DNA of 64,000 bases from Grifola frondosa (taxonomy: Eukaryota; Basidiomycota; Agaricomycetes; Polyporales; Grifolaceae). The notes beneath the pieces are model-generated. The model had not been told where the DNA came from, ran no database searches, and saw nothing but the letters and a program-made list of their open reading frames with translations. The position numbers and the translations under genes are program-made. Where the stretch lies: positions 620,001 to 684,000 of the forward strand of contig LUGG01000001.1 in assembly GCA_001683735.1 (NCBI GenBank), read 5' to 3'. Numbering within the stretch: the stretch's first letter is position 1; every line of letters starts with the position of its first letter. Shown here one piece after another: positions 1 to 11,663 of this stretch.

Positions 1-4
1 TGCC

Positions 5-940
5 TTGACATCCACGCCCGACGCCCTTAGACGAGCTGCGCATGCTGTGCTGGGCCATTTCCTATCCTGCTCGGATGGCTATCCCCAGGCTGCATATCTA
101 GAGCTGCGTACGACACCGCGTGAGACGCCATCTATGAATCGCCTACGATATCTGGAGGTTGTGCTAGATGAAGTTGAGAAATACCCTCGCGAACAGGCTG
201 CTCTGATCGTGAGCCTCGATCGGAGAATGAGTCCGGCAGTGTCCATGGAATGTGTGGAACATGCGATATATTTGAAGAAAGGCGGACGAAGGGTGGTTGG
301 CATAGATCTCTGCGGCGACCCGAAGGTAGTTCTATATTCCCCTTCACGACCTCTGCTGATTCTTACTCGAACTGTGCACAGGCAGGAAACATGGACGAGT
401 TCGCACAGCAATTTCGGACCGCGAAGGAAGCGGGCTTGGGCATCACACTCCACATAGCTGAGGTCCGTAGAACAGTCATATATAGATGCAACCTAGATAT
501 TCTAAATCTTCGTAGACTGAGGATTGTCCAGCGGCCGAGACTCTCCAGCTGCTTTCCTATGAGCCCGACCGTCTTGGCCATGCGACCTTCCTGGACGAAG
601 CGGCCAAGAAAATTGTGCACACCAAGGAAATGTGCATCGAGATTTGTTTATCGTCGAACCTTCTTTGCAAGACTGTCCCTACTCTAGATGATCACCACAT
701 CCGATATTATTTGGGTCACGACCATCCCATCGTTGTTTGCGTGAGTGCTTCCGTGTTCTGGCACAGACGTCCATGCTTAAATATTACGCCACTCAGACGG
801 ATGACATCCTCCCCTTCCGCAATTCATTGCTTGGTGAATACGCCCTGTTGATGGCAGAACCTCCTCTTGGGCTTGGTCTGACAGAACCAGAAGTAGAGAA
901 AATTGCACGCATGGGGATGGGTTGTCGTTTTGGGCAGTGA
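5..940 (+). CDS. Adenosine deaminase-like protein (ADAL type), C-terminal part, cut by window edge
   Basis: Metal-dependent deaminase of the adenosine/AMP deaminase superfamily; fungal and animal ADAL proteins deaminate adenosine or N6-methyl-AMP in the cytosol. Four exons can be joined without breaking frame (to 325, 382-466, 532-740, 797-940), giving 252 residues. Visible family signatures are YLELRTTPR, VVGIDLCGDP, a HIAE segment supplying the zinc/catalytic His and Glu, PDRLGHATFLD, CIEICLSSNLL, HPIVV followed by TDD, and a final LGLTEPEVEKIA helix. The N-terminal metal-binding HxH segment (about 100 residues) lies left of the window, so the start codon is not present. It ends about 580 bp from the convergent CHS7 gene. 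Which nucleotide or nucleoside is the real substrate cannot be told from sequence. Confidence 0.86.
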
Positions 941-1521
941 TTGTTTTGTCATATAGAGCACTTCAAGCCTAGATGTCGCCAATCTTGCGCTCTGTAGATA
1001 TCGTTGGGTAGATTTCTATGTAGACATCATAAGTTCGCGGAATTGCCAGCCACCGGAAGCACGGGCCGATGGGGCCATTTATTGACGCGGGTGTAGCCTG
1101 CCCTAAACTTGAGAGGGTATATAAGGGGCTGACTGAAGTGAGAGATTCCCATTCTTGTGCTCGGGCACGTACTGTCGCCAGTGAGGTCTTTACCGAGGCG
1201 CAGTCTTTTGCTGATTGCAAATTACACATCCGAACACGTCTGTTAGCTTCGGCTTTCAGCAATTTTTGGAAAAACCTTCCCTTTACCGAGAAGCTTCAGT
1301 ACATTTGGCTTAGATACAGTTTTCAATGTAGTTTGGCAATAAATGGTGTTTTCTATAATTTCTTATTTTGGGCATATTCTGTGTGAGCAAGTTGGCCATA
1401 ATCCATTTAAAGTTTAAATGAAATGTTTTGAATGTTTGCAAGAAAGAATACCCAACTCGTACACGTCATATTAGGGAATAAGTCCAGAGCAGAACAAGAT
1501 GATATGTGTAAATGTCCGTAG
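941..1521. other. Convergent intergenic region
   Basis: This holds the 3' flanks of the deaminase (+) and CHS7 (-). A TATA-like string (GGTATATAAGG, near 1117-1127) is present, but no reading frame after it resembles a known protein. No RNA gene or repeat is evident. Confidence 0.5.
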
Positions 1522-2841
1522 TCACCAGTTTCCCAAATGATCAAAATCTCTCCATCGGTGGTGGGTATGCACGGCCCCCTTGCCCCCTCCCTGATACAGC
1601 TGCTTGCCACTGACTCCACCAACGAGACTGGCGGCCACGCCGCCGTGGTAGTTGCTCACGTTGTCTTCCTCTCCATAGTCTGCCCCTCCAGCGAGTAGCG
1701 GATCCTTCACTTCCCAGACAGTGGCCTTTGACCCGACGGAGAACTCCAGGTCCTCGCGCTATCCAAGCAACGGTGAGGACACGATTGAACGAGAAAAAAC
1801 AGCCATACCGTGATACTGTCCCAGTACTTGTACACCATCATCACGCTCAGAAGCATGCATAGGGTGAAGAAGAATAGCCCATCGATATAGTGCTTGATCG
1901 CATCGCATATAGTGACGCTAAACGCGAACAGCACGACTTGCGCAACGGTGAAGAACGCCGCGCCGAATATGATGTCGCCAATAGGCCACCGATCTTCGAG
2001 TGTGCGGAACACGAGAACAAGCTGGGACACCACATATATCACAGTGCAGACGAGCGGCCAAAGAATATAGACGATCCACAGTCCGATGGGTTTCGCGTAG
2101 TCGAAGCTGGCCACCTTCTTGAATGTCGCAATGGCAACGAAGAAGCACACTCCGAAGACTACCAACGTTGTTATACGAAGAAGCTGCAGCACGTTGAGTT
2201 ATTGGCGCGGTGTCCCTGAGATGAATGACGCACCCAAAGAGATAGCGGCGTCCCATCCTCAGCAAATTGGAAGCCTACGAAGCCATTTATGAGTAGACAG
2301 CAGTACGCTGCTGCTACAAATCCTGTATATACCGCGGCAAACCACTGCAGAGACCGTACATTTAACGACCAAAATAATAATGCAGATGTGAGCTTACCGG
2401 ATAGCTGACGTTCGCTGTAGGAATGATACCGGAGTCAAGGAAAATAGCCAATAGTTCTATGATTGCGTATAGGTAAAAAACATAAGGATCTCCTTGCGGC
2501 CTGCAAGGCCATACGTGAGAACAATTAAATTACACCGGACGAAAATTCAAACGTACCAACTGCCGTATATTTACTTCGAATATGAAAGATCATAATAGCC
2601 GTCATGATGATCGCAACGATATGAACAAAACATGTTGCTGACAGCGACGAGGAAGGTGAGTCGAATGACGCGAACGAGCCGCCAACGAAGACTCACAAGG
2701 CTGAAAGATAAGCGTGCCCGAAATCTCCACATTTCTGCTGTAGCACGATGGCTCTATGCCTTGTTCTGAACCGATGAGCGGGCAAATGACAAGCGCGGCG
2801 GTCTCGCAGATGCCGTTGAAAGACCCAAACTGGATCCCCAT
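1522..2841 (-). CDS. CHS7: Chitin synthase export chaperone (CHS7)
   Basis: Multispanning ER membrane chaperone needed for ER exit of chitin synthase. Six exons are visible on the minus strand: 2697-2841, 2557-2637, 2398-2500, 2234-2344, 1809-2183 and 1522-1758. The protein starts [20 protein letters not shown] and runs through [77 protein letters not shown] and [20 protein letters not shown], matching the family in order. The C terminus carries EDLEFSVG and a Gly-rich tail. As spliced at the canonical CAG, exon 3 loses frame at a T6 run (A6 at 2475-2480 on +): the expected [12 protein letters not shown] needs one more T. Splicing 8 nt later at an AAG would restore frame but delete the conserved GRKE stretch. 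Expected length is about 350 residues. Confidence 0.9.
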
Positions 2842-5800
2842 GGTCGGCGAATAAGAGACGGTTCAAGAGAGTGAGCGAGAATCAAGCGGAAGACCCTGAT
2901 TGAGATAAAGACAGACGATCGTGAGGAGGAGTGGGAGGGGACAACGCCCTATGTCGACGGTGGTAGCGAGGATGAGGCAACAGACAGCGACGACGACCGT
3001 GACACACCGAAGATAGTGTGACGCGTCACGCTATCGAACGTTCATGGTAGGTGACAAGCATGTTCGCCAACCTCACAAGCTTCGACTTCAGCCATCTGCT
3101 GCAGATATTGCAGTATTGCATATACGTGATGTCTCCTGAGAATGCACCGTGGCGAATATGAGGTATTTACCCAGTAGAGGTAATCTCCTTGTAGTTCCTC
3201 CGTCTCATCTCAATTTCGCAGGTTATTGCCTGGCCTCTGGAGTCGATTAGATTGGCCCAATCTAACGCCTACAGGAGGGTCCCCTTTTTTCAGCACTTAC
3301 GCACGCCGTCCGCCAATTGAAACGTGCTAGCTCGACTGCCACTTCTCGGAGCCTGGAGCCACATCTGGTTACTTGTGATCTGAAACCCTTTCCTTGTCTT
3401 ATGGGATGCCAAATAGCAACTTTCCACATCAACCATCGGTTTTGTCTGGTCGTTCCCGGAGCTGTTCAACCATGTACGCGAATAGATTGCGCGGCGTCGA
3501 ACACATCTCTTCCGCATCAGTTCCTGTCCATGGTCTCTTGAGCGTTCCGACGAGGCCATGGATCCATCCATCCGACGCGTCTAGACGGTGAGGCTTGTCG
3601 TTTCCAACTCCCCATTTATTTGCTTTCGTTCCCCAGATACATCACTTATCAATGATCCCAAACAGGCGATCTATGATTTCTCTGTCGGAGGTCCACCGCC
3701 TCCGAGCACCCATCTGCGCGGGAGCTGTGCAAACCCCGGGTCTGTACTTTGTTTGTCACAGTGGATATTGCTATCAAACTAATCCAATTATTCCGCAATC
3801 CGATAGGAGCTACGCAGTCTCAGTGATGCCACATGCGGCTGCGTCGTCTCAGACAATGGCAGTGGGGTAAGTCCCACGAAGCAGAACTCGTATGGTAAGG
3901 TGCGCAGGTGGCCACAGAAGATGTCGTGAGTGGCACCCACACGCGGTGTATGCGGGCGAGCTAGCAGTGCTCCAGCCGCGTTGAGATGCCAATTTCCGCA
4001 GGTCTCCTGACCTGCATTTCCCGCAGTATCGTATCGTCATCTGTGGCGTCCACGTCCTGGAGACAATCTACCGCAGAAACGACCGAAGATCTGATGAGAG
4101 TTGTTGTTCGATGGGACATATCGGTGCGTTCTCGATAAGTCGAGATAATTTAGCTAATGTAACTAGTGTGATGTTAGTGCTGCACCTTCTTTCAGGCGCA
4201 ACATTCCGGCGGTTCTGACCATGCACGAGGGTTTCGACAATACCGCCGGTGTTAGCGAGGCTCCCGGCCCGGTGCCGAAACAGTCTTCCGTTTTTTTGGT
4301 TGGGGTATGTTTCGGTGTCAGGTTACGTCATTTACGTCCGTAGCAAGGAAGATATCAGATTACTTTACTAACTCATGCATGCGTATGTGCTTCACTTTCT
4401 GCGCACGCTGAGCGTGATTACTCCACAAGTGAAAATTCCAAGTTATACGTGGCGTGTTGTGGCGCCAAGTGCCACTACTATAACCGCTAATACAGTACTA
4501 CAGGAGGAGGTACCTACACGCCGTCCTGGTACTCGGGGACCTTTATCCGGTGAATTTTCCTACATTGTGCACCTTTTGCCAATTCCAGATTTACACTTTT
4601 ATCGGAATGATCGGTAACTATAGTTTGGAGGTGGGACAGGCAAGCCGTAGCATAAATCCGGATCATTTTCGTGGCGCTTGAATTCTGAAGATCAGTTGAT
4701 TTGAATCAGTTCACACAACGTTTATGAAAGCTCGCCGCAGGCACGATCTCAAGATGAAGATGTCATCCTAATGCAAAGTCTAGAGGAGCCCGCGCGGCGG
4801 GGACCATACATCCAGAAGGAGACGCGTGTGTGTAAGACGTGCCTTGTGGCATTGCGACAAGCTTTTTTGTCGTTCGAGATATGATCCAGCTGCACGGAGC
4901 ACGAATACTGGGGTGTGGACCGTATCCGCATGCTCCGAGCTCAGACGTCCGCCCGAAATAGGATACGTGTATACGGAAGGTGCCTCGACTCGCAAGGTGG
5001 TTGACAGGGAATACCAGTAGCTCTGAACCGCTTCGCCGAGATAGGCAGTGCGGAGCATTTGATGGAAAAATGGACGGAATAGGCTGCATTTGAGACGTGG
5101 AACACGATGCCATTGCGTATGGATACTACAGCCGGGAAGTACGTAGTAGCAGCTGCGGGGACAGTCCGTGGAATGTGTGGTTCCATGTGCCTGCGAATGC
5201 AACAGCGGTATCAACGGCGCGCGGCCCATTGTTCGAAGAAGCAAGACAGCACAGCGTGCCGTGGAATGTTCCCCAGAAGCGTGAAACTAGGCAAACCACG
5301 CTCGCGAGTAAGTGAATCGGTAAGTCAATTAAGGATTACGACACGGCGTGAAGGCACTTTCCGTTTGAGCGGAAAACGCCGCTGTAGCACTCTTCGGAAT
5401 CATGTGATGTCTGCCGCGCGGGACTCTGTCCTCAAAGATGAGATATTTGCATAACTTTACGCACGCCATGATCAGTTCGCAGCATAGCGAAGATTGCACG
5501 AAAATGTTCATCTGGTCATGCATAACGTAGATGTGGCGAATGAGGCAGCTGTAGAGAAGAACCCTGTATCAAAGCATTGACTGGACCGTCCGGGACAGGT
5601 TAGCAACTCCGGAGTTCGGCAGAGTCGGATGCCGATGACGCCGACGCTTGTATATACAGCTCAAACCTTTACGGTAAGAGGCCGGTAAATGCTGATGAGA
5701 AACGCATGAATTCGCGTGAGTGTCAAAACCGCTTTGTATCGCAGATGATCAATCTGATATAAGGGGAAAGACGTTGTCTTCCCGGGTGGCCGACGACGAT

Positions 5801-7549
5801 GAAAACGGACGTGACACGCTGAGTGTTCGGCGCCACAAGTGCTGACACGGGGAGGTCGAGGTCTGGAAGGTCACGCGTTGAGATGAAGGAACAAGGGAAC
5901 TTACGTGCTATGGATAGATGGATGGAACAGGGTACGATGAACAGCAATATGGGCGACTGCGGTATCAGACGGTTCGACAAAGTAGTTGAATTGAACTTAC
6001 AGACACAGGCGATGACACGAGTTGTTGCAATAGCCACACAGCATCCGACGGTGAGGAAGAATGATGGGAATGATCCAACTAAGGGTGGCACGGATGGATG
6101 TATCAGAACGAACAAGTTGTTCGTAGAAGCGAGGCGAGGTTACATTCCAGCGCTCGCCGCTGGAAGGTGGGATCAGCGCAAACGGGAGGAGTAAGATCTG
6201 GTTGGTATGACGGTTAGAGCAAGTGATTCACACTCTGCGCAATCACAAACAGTCAGTGATGTAGCGCTGGAAGGAAGGTCCACCCGAAACCTCCGATAGG
6301 TCGTCGTCTTGGCCTAAGATGAACCGACTCAGCGTCGTCGGCATCGTCGTTTCGTCCGCGAGTCGTCCCGATAGATTGTCACAGGGCCGGAGCGAGAGCA
6401 AGAGCTTTTTGTCGCGCCACTTTGCGGAGTTGGGAACTGCCACACAAAACTGACGATTGTTTATGGCAAGTGCTTGTACAAATAAGGAAGTGGTAGTCAG
6501 AGACAGGACATTTAGCCGCAATGGTAGCCACGAGGCACAGAAGATTATTAAGCCGCGCGGATTATTCGTCGACCGCTCGTCGACCGTTAGTGCGGCACTA
6601 TGGCCGATGTGGCACAATGGCCGATGTGGGGCTGGTCGAGGCGAAAGCGACGGGCTCGTTGGGGCGGTGAAAATTTCAGAGAAAATAAATGGCGATAGCA
6701 TGACGAGAATGGGATCCGATGTAAAACAGGAGGTGAGTTTGGAAAGGTGAACAGAGGTTGACCGATGGAGGGGGCCGTGCAGCGTGCACAGGAGTACATA
6801 CCGGGCGACACGACATATCAGGAAGTAAGCGAGTTACGACAGGAGGCGAACCACGGATGATTGAAAGAAGACGATTGTGGCAGCAACAAGATGCGCTAAA
6901 GATTCGCCACAACCGGTCATGTTAAAGGAACCGAAAATTGGCGGTCAAGTAACGAGGCGAAAACAAAAAAAAATGCAAACAAAAAAAAAAGATGGTAATC
7001 CCACACGGCGCGGTGGCGGAGAACGAAAACGAGGCCGGGGACAGAGCACGCGCGGGAAGACTGGAGTGACCTGTTATGGGCCGTGGGAGGACAAGGGTGA
7101 GAAGAGAGTACTGCGAATGGAAGGCAGACGAGGAAAGATTATGGGGAATCCCTGGGGATGAGGAGATGCCGCGAAGCCGTGGGCATTCGGCGGGATGGCC
7201 GGGGAAACCGGGAGGAAAAATGGGGAGAAAGGGAATTCGGAAATGGATGTGGCAAATATGTGGAAACGATAAATTTAAGATAAAAAAAAAGAAGCGGAAA
7301 AGGAAGCGGAAAGGTGAAGGGCACGGTGGCGCGAATGTTAGGGCAAGGTTAAGCGCTGTTAAGCCAACTTTCTTTCTTGTTCGCGCAGCTTCCCCTGTTT
7401 GTCTCTAAGCGGTCCATTCCAGCCATGCTCGTATTTTTTGCCTTACCGACCCCGAACTCTCCAATCATCCCCGTTCACTTTTAAAATATGCGACTCCTTC
7501 TCCGCTCTCCTTTCATCTTCCTTCCTGACATATCCCGCCATAACATATC
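2842..7549. other. Long gene-poor region upstream of the cyclin gene
   Basis: About 4.7 kb in which I find no convincing exon chain on either strand; the longer open frames are short, lack recognisable domains and show no consistent splice-site framing. From about 6680 to 7345 the plus strand is strongly purine-rich, with A-runs at 6965-6992. From about 7345 it turns sharply pyrimidine-rich up to the cyclin start, the pattern of a fungal core promoter. The left end holds the CHS7 promoter. Unrecognised lineage-specific genes or non-coding RNAs cannot be excluded. Confidence 0.5.
7340..7549 (+). promoter_or_regulatory. CT-rich core promoter tract of the cyclin gene
   Basis: Directly before the proposed start the plus strand becomes dominated by C and T (for example CCGTTCAC, CTCTCCTTTCATCTTCC), after a long purine-rich stretch. 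Pyrimidine tracts just 5' of the transcription start are common in filamentous fungal promoters. The assignment is inferred from composition and position only. Confidence 0.4.
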
Positions 7550-9689
7550 ATGGCTCTCTACACTCCCCCTTCTCTCCCTCATACCCCTTCGTCTTACCCC
7601 ATGAACGCTGCTCTCCACCCGCTACCAATCGAGCTCGTCTCGACGTGGTCCTCCTGGCGCACCTCCAAGAACCAGGCGCCCCTCACACCTCCGCATTCTT
7701 CTCTTCCTCAAAGACGCGTCGTGTGTCCCCAACCACAGCTGCACACAGTATTGCCTCCAATTACACATCTGGACAGGCAATGCTCGCGTTTTTCTCCAAG
7801 TAAGTCGCGTCCCATTCGTCCTAATTGCTCTCACACCTTCCCCAAAGTCACCCCGCCCCAGACAGACGACTCTGCGCAATGGCACAACTACGGCTCTGCA
7901 TCTTTGCGCCTTCCTCCAGCCGCGTCCCTCCACTCCATTCTCTCGACCACCTACCACCCCCGCAGCCTCCCCAAACTCACGACGACTTCCCCTCTCAACA
8001 GCAACCAACTCCCCCCTCTCCTCCGCTACTCGACTGGTTCGGCAGCTCGCATCAGCGGTCGTCCCATTTCATAGCAGAGAAGACCTGCGAGATGGTGTGT
8101 TACCTCTGGTTCTCCACCCTTTCCGATACTTCTTCCCCTACGAAACGCAATCGTCTCGCCCCTCAGCAGCATTCTTCCTTCACTCCTCATAGTAACCCCG
8201 CGACAGCGTCGCTTCAATTCTCAGTTTCTCCCGCCTTTGTACGCTTCATGCAAAAAGTACTCGAAACAACACAAGTCAGCGAATCCGTCATCGTCTTGTC
8301 CCTACATTACATATACCGCATGAAAGCCCGTAATCGGTTTACTGCTGGTCAAGCCGGTAGTGAATATCGCGTCGCCGTCGCCGCCCTCATGATGGCTAAT
8401 AAATTTGTGGACGAGTGAGTCCTCCGCTAACTGCCTTAAAAGTCGCACTCACAAATACTTTGTCCCGTAGCAACACATACACGAACAAGACTTGGTCAGA
8501 AGTCTCCGGTATAGACCTGCAGGAAGTCAACAAGATGGAGCGCGAGTTCTTACTCGGGATTGACTTCGACTTGTATGTCGACAAGACCACCTACGAGTCG
8601 TGGCTCAATCTGCTGAAGGGACTTGTCATGTCGAAGGAGAGAGACTCGAAACACTGGCGGAGATCTCGGTGCACTGTCCGTTCGTCGCATATGCACAGGC
8701 CTCCTTGCACTCGGCACCAGGCAGCACAATACACTCCGCCACGGCCGCTGTCTCATCGCGCCCGTTCCTCATCTCCTCGCCGTGCCTCTGTCTATCCCGT
8801 CACCTTCTCGGTCTCTCCTGGCATGTATGCTCCTGCGCATCCGGTAACACTTACTCCCGAGGTATACGCTTCATCAACCGGCTCGAAACGCTCTGCGGCG
8901 GCGGCATTCTCGCCAAGAGAAATGTCATTTACGCAGCAGCAACCAGCGAAACGGTCCATGGGTCTTACGCTGGATATTCCGCAGCTTGAGCATTCCTACC
9001 CAAGGGAAAACTCTCCGTTGGAGTCTTTGCAGTCGTTCTCAAAATTGTCTTTGGGTGCTTCTCCCGTAGATGCCGGCGAGGCGCCGGCGTGGGCGTCCTG
9101 CGTTAGGCAGGACGTTGTACCACAGACTTTGGTCTCTGCATACCGAGTGGATGACAAATGTCCATACGTTGCCCCTCAGGTACGCTTCCGTGTGTATTTC
9201 ACAGCGACTGTAATTTGACATACCATTTACCAGAATCTCTATTTTTACTCTCTCGCCGGTTCTCCAATGGACGCGGAGGAAGAACACAGGTCACGGAAGT
9301 CGCGATTACGGTACCACCAGCCGCCCGCGCCAAGCACTTCCTACGAGTACCAGTCCCAGCCTGCCATCCCCATGGTCGTGCAATCTGCGTGTGCGAGCCC
9401 GTATGACGCGCACGTTCAGCTTCCTCCCCTGCAGCCCGTATTACCGCCCTTTTCTGAAGTCTCGCGATACTGGGCGGACGGTTCGCAGGTTTCGGACCAC
9501 CACCCGCAGATACACGCCCAAGCGGACGCCCACGCATACGAGCGGACACAATTGCACCAGCCTGTCAGAGAGGGTGCAGTGCCGTCTGCCCAGTTCGCGA
9601 ATGCCGGACCGCCAGGCGTCCAGCTTTACTCGACCGCTGCGCAAGAGCAAGCCCACCATTTTTACGGGGCCCGCAACCGGCGATATTAA
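7550..9689 (+). CDS. Pho85-type (PCL/Clg1-like) cyclin
   Basis: Cyclin predicted to partner a Pho85-like CDK. Five exons (7550-7720, 7777-7799, 7848-8414, 8471-9179, 9234-9689) total 1926 nt, exactly 642 codons, which supports the model including the 23-nt micro-exon. The start MALYTPPS is followed by PLPIELVSTW. The cyclin core is unmistakable: FIAEKTCEMVCYLWFS, FVRFMQKVLETTQVSESVIV, LSLHYIYRMKARN, YRVAVAALMMANKFVDD, NTYTNKTWSEVSG, EVNKMEREFLLGIDFDLYV and YESWLNLLKGLVMSKERDS. The C-terminal half is Pro/Ser/Gln/His-rich and probably disordered, ending HHFYGARNRRY. The first intron (7721-7776) and the exact start are the least certain parts; a shorter start at 7601 is possible. Confidence 0.85.
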
Positions 9690-11663
9690 TTATTGCACAA
9701 GCTCCCTAGTTTTCGGACTTCCTTCGTCGCATTACACGCATAGTTATTATTGACGCACGGTTTACGTTCAGCTTTCATCATGCCGCATTTGTATCTTCAG
9801 AAATTCATCCATGTGTTACATGCATATATGATAGCGTCGTGTATTATTTGTTCGCACAGACGCATTCAGCTTGTTGCATCTCATCCCATCCGCCTTCCAC
9901 GCATCATCATGACAAACGCTCTCATCCCATCCCATCACTTGCAGCATTTCGACGCATTGACAGTTTTAGTGTAGAAATCACACTTGTTCTACTTAGGTTT
10001 CTCCGTTGATATTGGTAGCCAAGCCGTCAACCGCTAATACAGAATACATGACCAACCCTGAATGTTCTGATGCAGATGCGCTCGGGCTACCGGCGCAGGA
10101 CTGACAAAGCATATCATGATCCATGTAGCGGGGGTGGCAGCTGCAATCACGGAGCGGATGTGCTAGGTCGGATGTGACGTCCATAGCGTCCGGAGTGGCA
10201 AACACATACATGTGCCATCAACGCGGGCGAGATGCAGCACTGAGCTCGGCTCCAGACCCGAGGCGCCACTCCATGGAGACACGCCTGAACGTTGTTGACT
10301 CGTACCTGGGAGCGATGTGCCAACATAGCCTGCCTGGACGCCGAGCTGCGCGCACGCCATGCCCATGATGTGTGAACTCGAGCGACCAACGCACGCTCTC
10401 CTTTGAGACCGATACATTGAGCAACGCGGTCCAGTAGGCACGATCACACGATCAGTATTCAGGAGATCCCGTGCATATGCGCACCGATCGTCCTTGACCA
10501 GTTTCTCATTGTCCGCAGGTAAAACAGACCTGATCTGGTGGTTTCGTCCCGCTTGGGGCCACAGTCCACGATAAGACCTCGTGAGAGCGCCTGAGAATGC
10601 CAGTGGCGTTATGTGGTATTTGGAACGCTCGATGAAATTTGAATCCAACTGTATTGACGGTGACAGCAGCCGCCATATACACGGACAGAAGAGATGTGTG
10701 CTGTGAAGTCGGTCACGGCCACATCCGGCTACGGAAGTTCCAAGCAATATGCATCAAATTTGCGAGGTACGGAGGCCAAAATATTTCGCCTTTCCTATAA
10801 AAGACTTGTCGGATGTCTCTTCGGATCATTCTGTTCCAGAGATTCGGAGGCGCAGACAGTATATACGTGGCCTGCTTACCTACGTACCAGAGCGGAGTGT
10901 CGGAAGTCGGCTGCTTCTCCTTTACTGAAGTCCGGTCTCAAATGAGTCGGCGCGTGCAATTTTCACCTGTTCTGCCTTTAGTCGCGCTAAATTGGAGGAG
11001 AGAAAAGCCTGGGTAAATTGATAGCCGGCCAAAACCCCTGTCACTAGATACGAAGCACAGTCAGCGGAAGAGGCCAGATTACTTTGTGTAGACGAGCATG
11101 TGCGGGAAGGCCGCGTCCTGGAGGAATCACGGCGGCTTACCTACACCGCAGAGGATCGTGGCATTCCTATTGAGACGGAAGACTTTGGATCCTAAGATGA
11201 CTACATGGCGTGATAATCATCAGAACCCCGCTCGAAGAAGAATGCGCAGTAGGCTGCTATTCTATGAGAGACCACCACTTACCGGATGCCAGACCTGATG
11301 TTACTCCAGCAAAGATGCCGTCTCTCTGAGCTTCCTGTCATCGTTGGCGTGTGAGTAGAACGCCCCAAAGGCCGTGAACTATGTGCTTCTCACCCTAGTG
11401 CATCTTGCAACAGCATCAACGGGGAGCGGACTGGGTGTTTGGGCGGCCACTTCTGAGTCTTGCGACGACATCGTGTTTCCAGACAGTGCGGTGCAATTTG
11501 GGTCTGCGGATTAAAATCAGATCCCTCGCGAACAAATATTCCCATCACGGGACAGACGCGCTCTGTCACGGATAACCCATCTTTGGAATTTACGTGACAT
11601 TTGCCGTGACACACGCGTCGCGCATTCTGCGCTCAACCACCGCTCCGGTTCATTCTAGCAACC
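9690..11663. other. Intergenic region without recognised gene
   Basis: Nearly 2 kb. Minus-strand open frames between 9993 and 10747 include a Cys-rich stretch (DCSCHPRYMDHDMLCQSC) that could be a remnant of a secreted or membrane protein, but no exon chain or domain could be built. The last 60 bp before 11664 contain ACGCGTCGCG, resembling an MluI cell-cycle box, ahead of the meiotic gene. Confidence 0.45.

Noticed and set aside
1069..1386. A 105-codon plus-strand frame after a TATA-like string.
   Set aside because: It sits between two convergent 3' ends and has no recognisable product.
4763..5244. Overlapping open frames of 80-154 codons on the minus strand.
   Set aside because: No hydrophobic, domain or splice pattern; several frames overlap equally well and composition does not favour one.
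6243..6701. A 152-codon minus-strand frame in the gene-poor region.
   Set aside because: No recognisable family and no flanking exons; it lies in the purine-rich promoter-like tract where long minus frames arise by composition.
9993..10747. Minus-strand frames including a Cys-rich stretch, possibly a decayed secreted or membrane protein.
   Set aside because: No exon chain could be joined in frame and no family was recognised.
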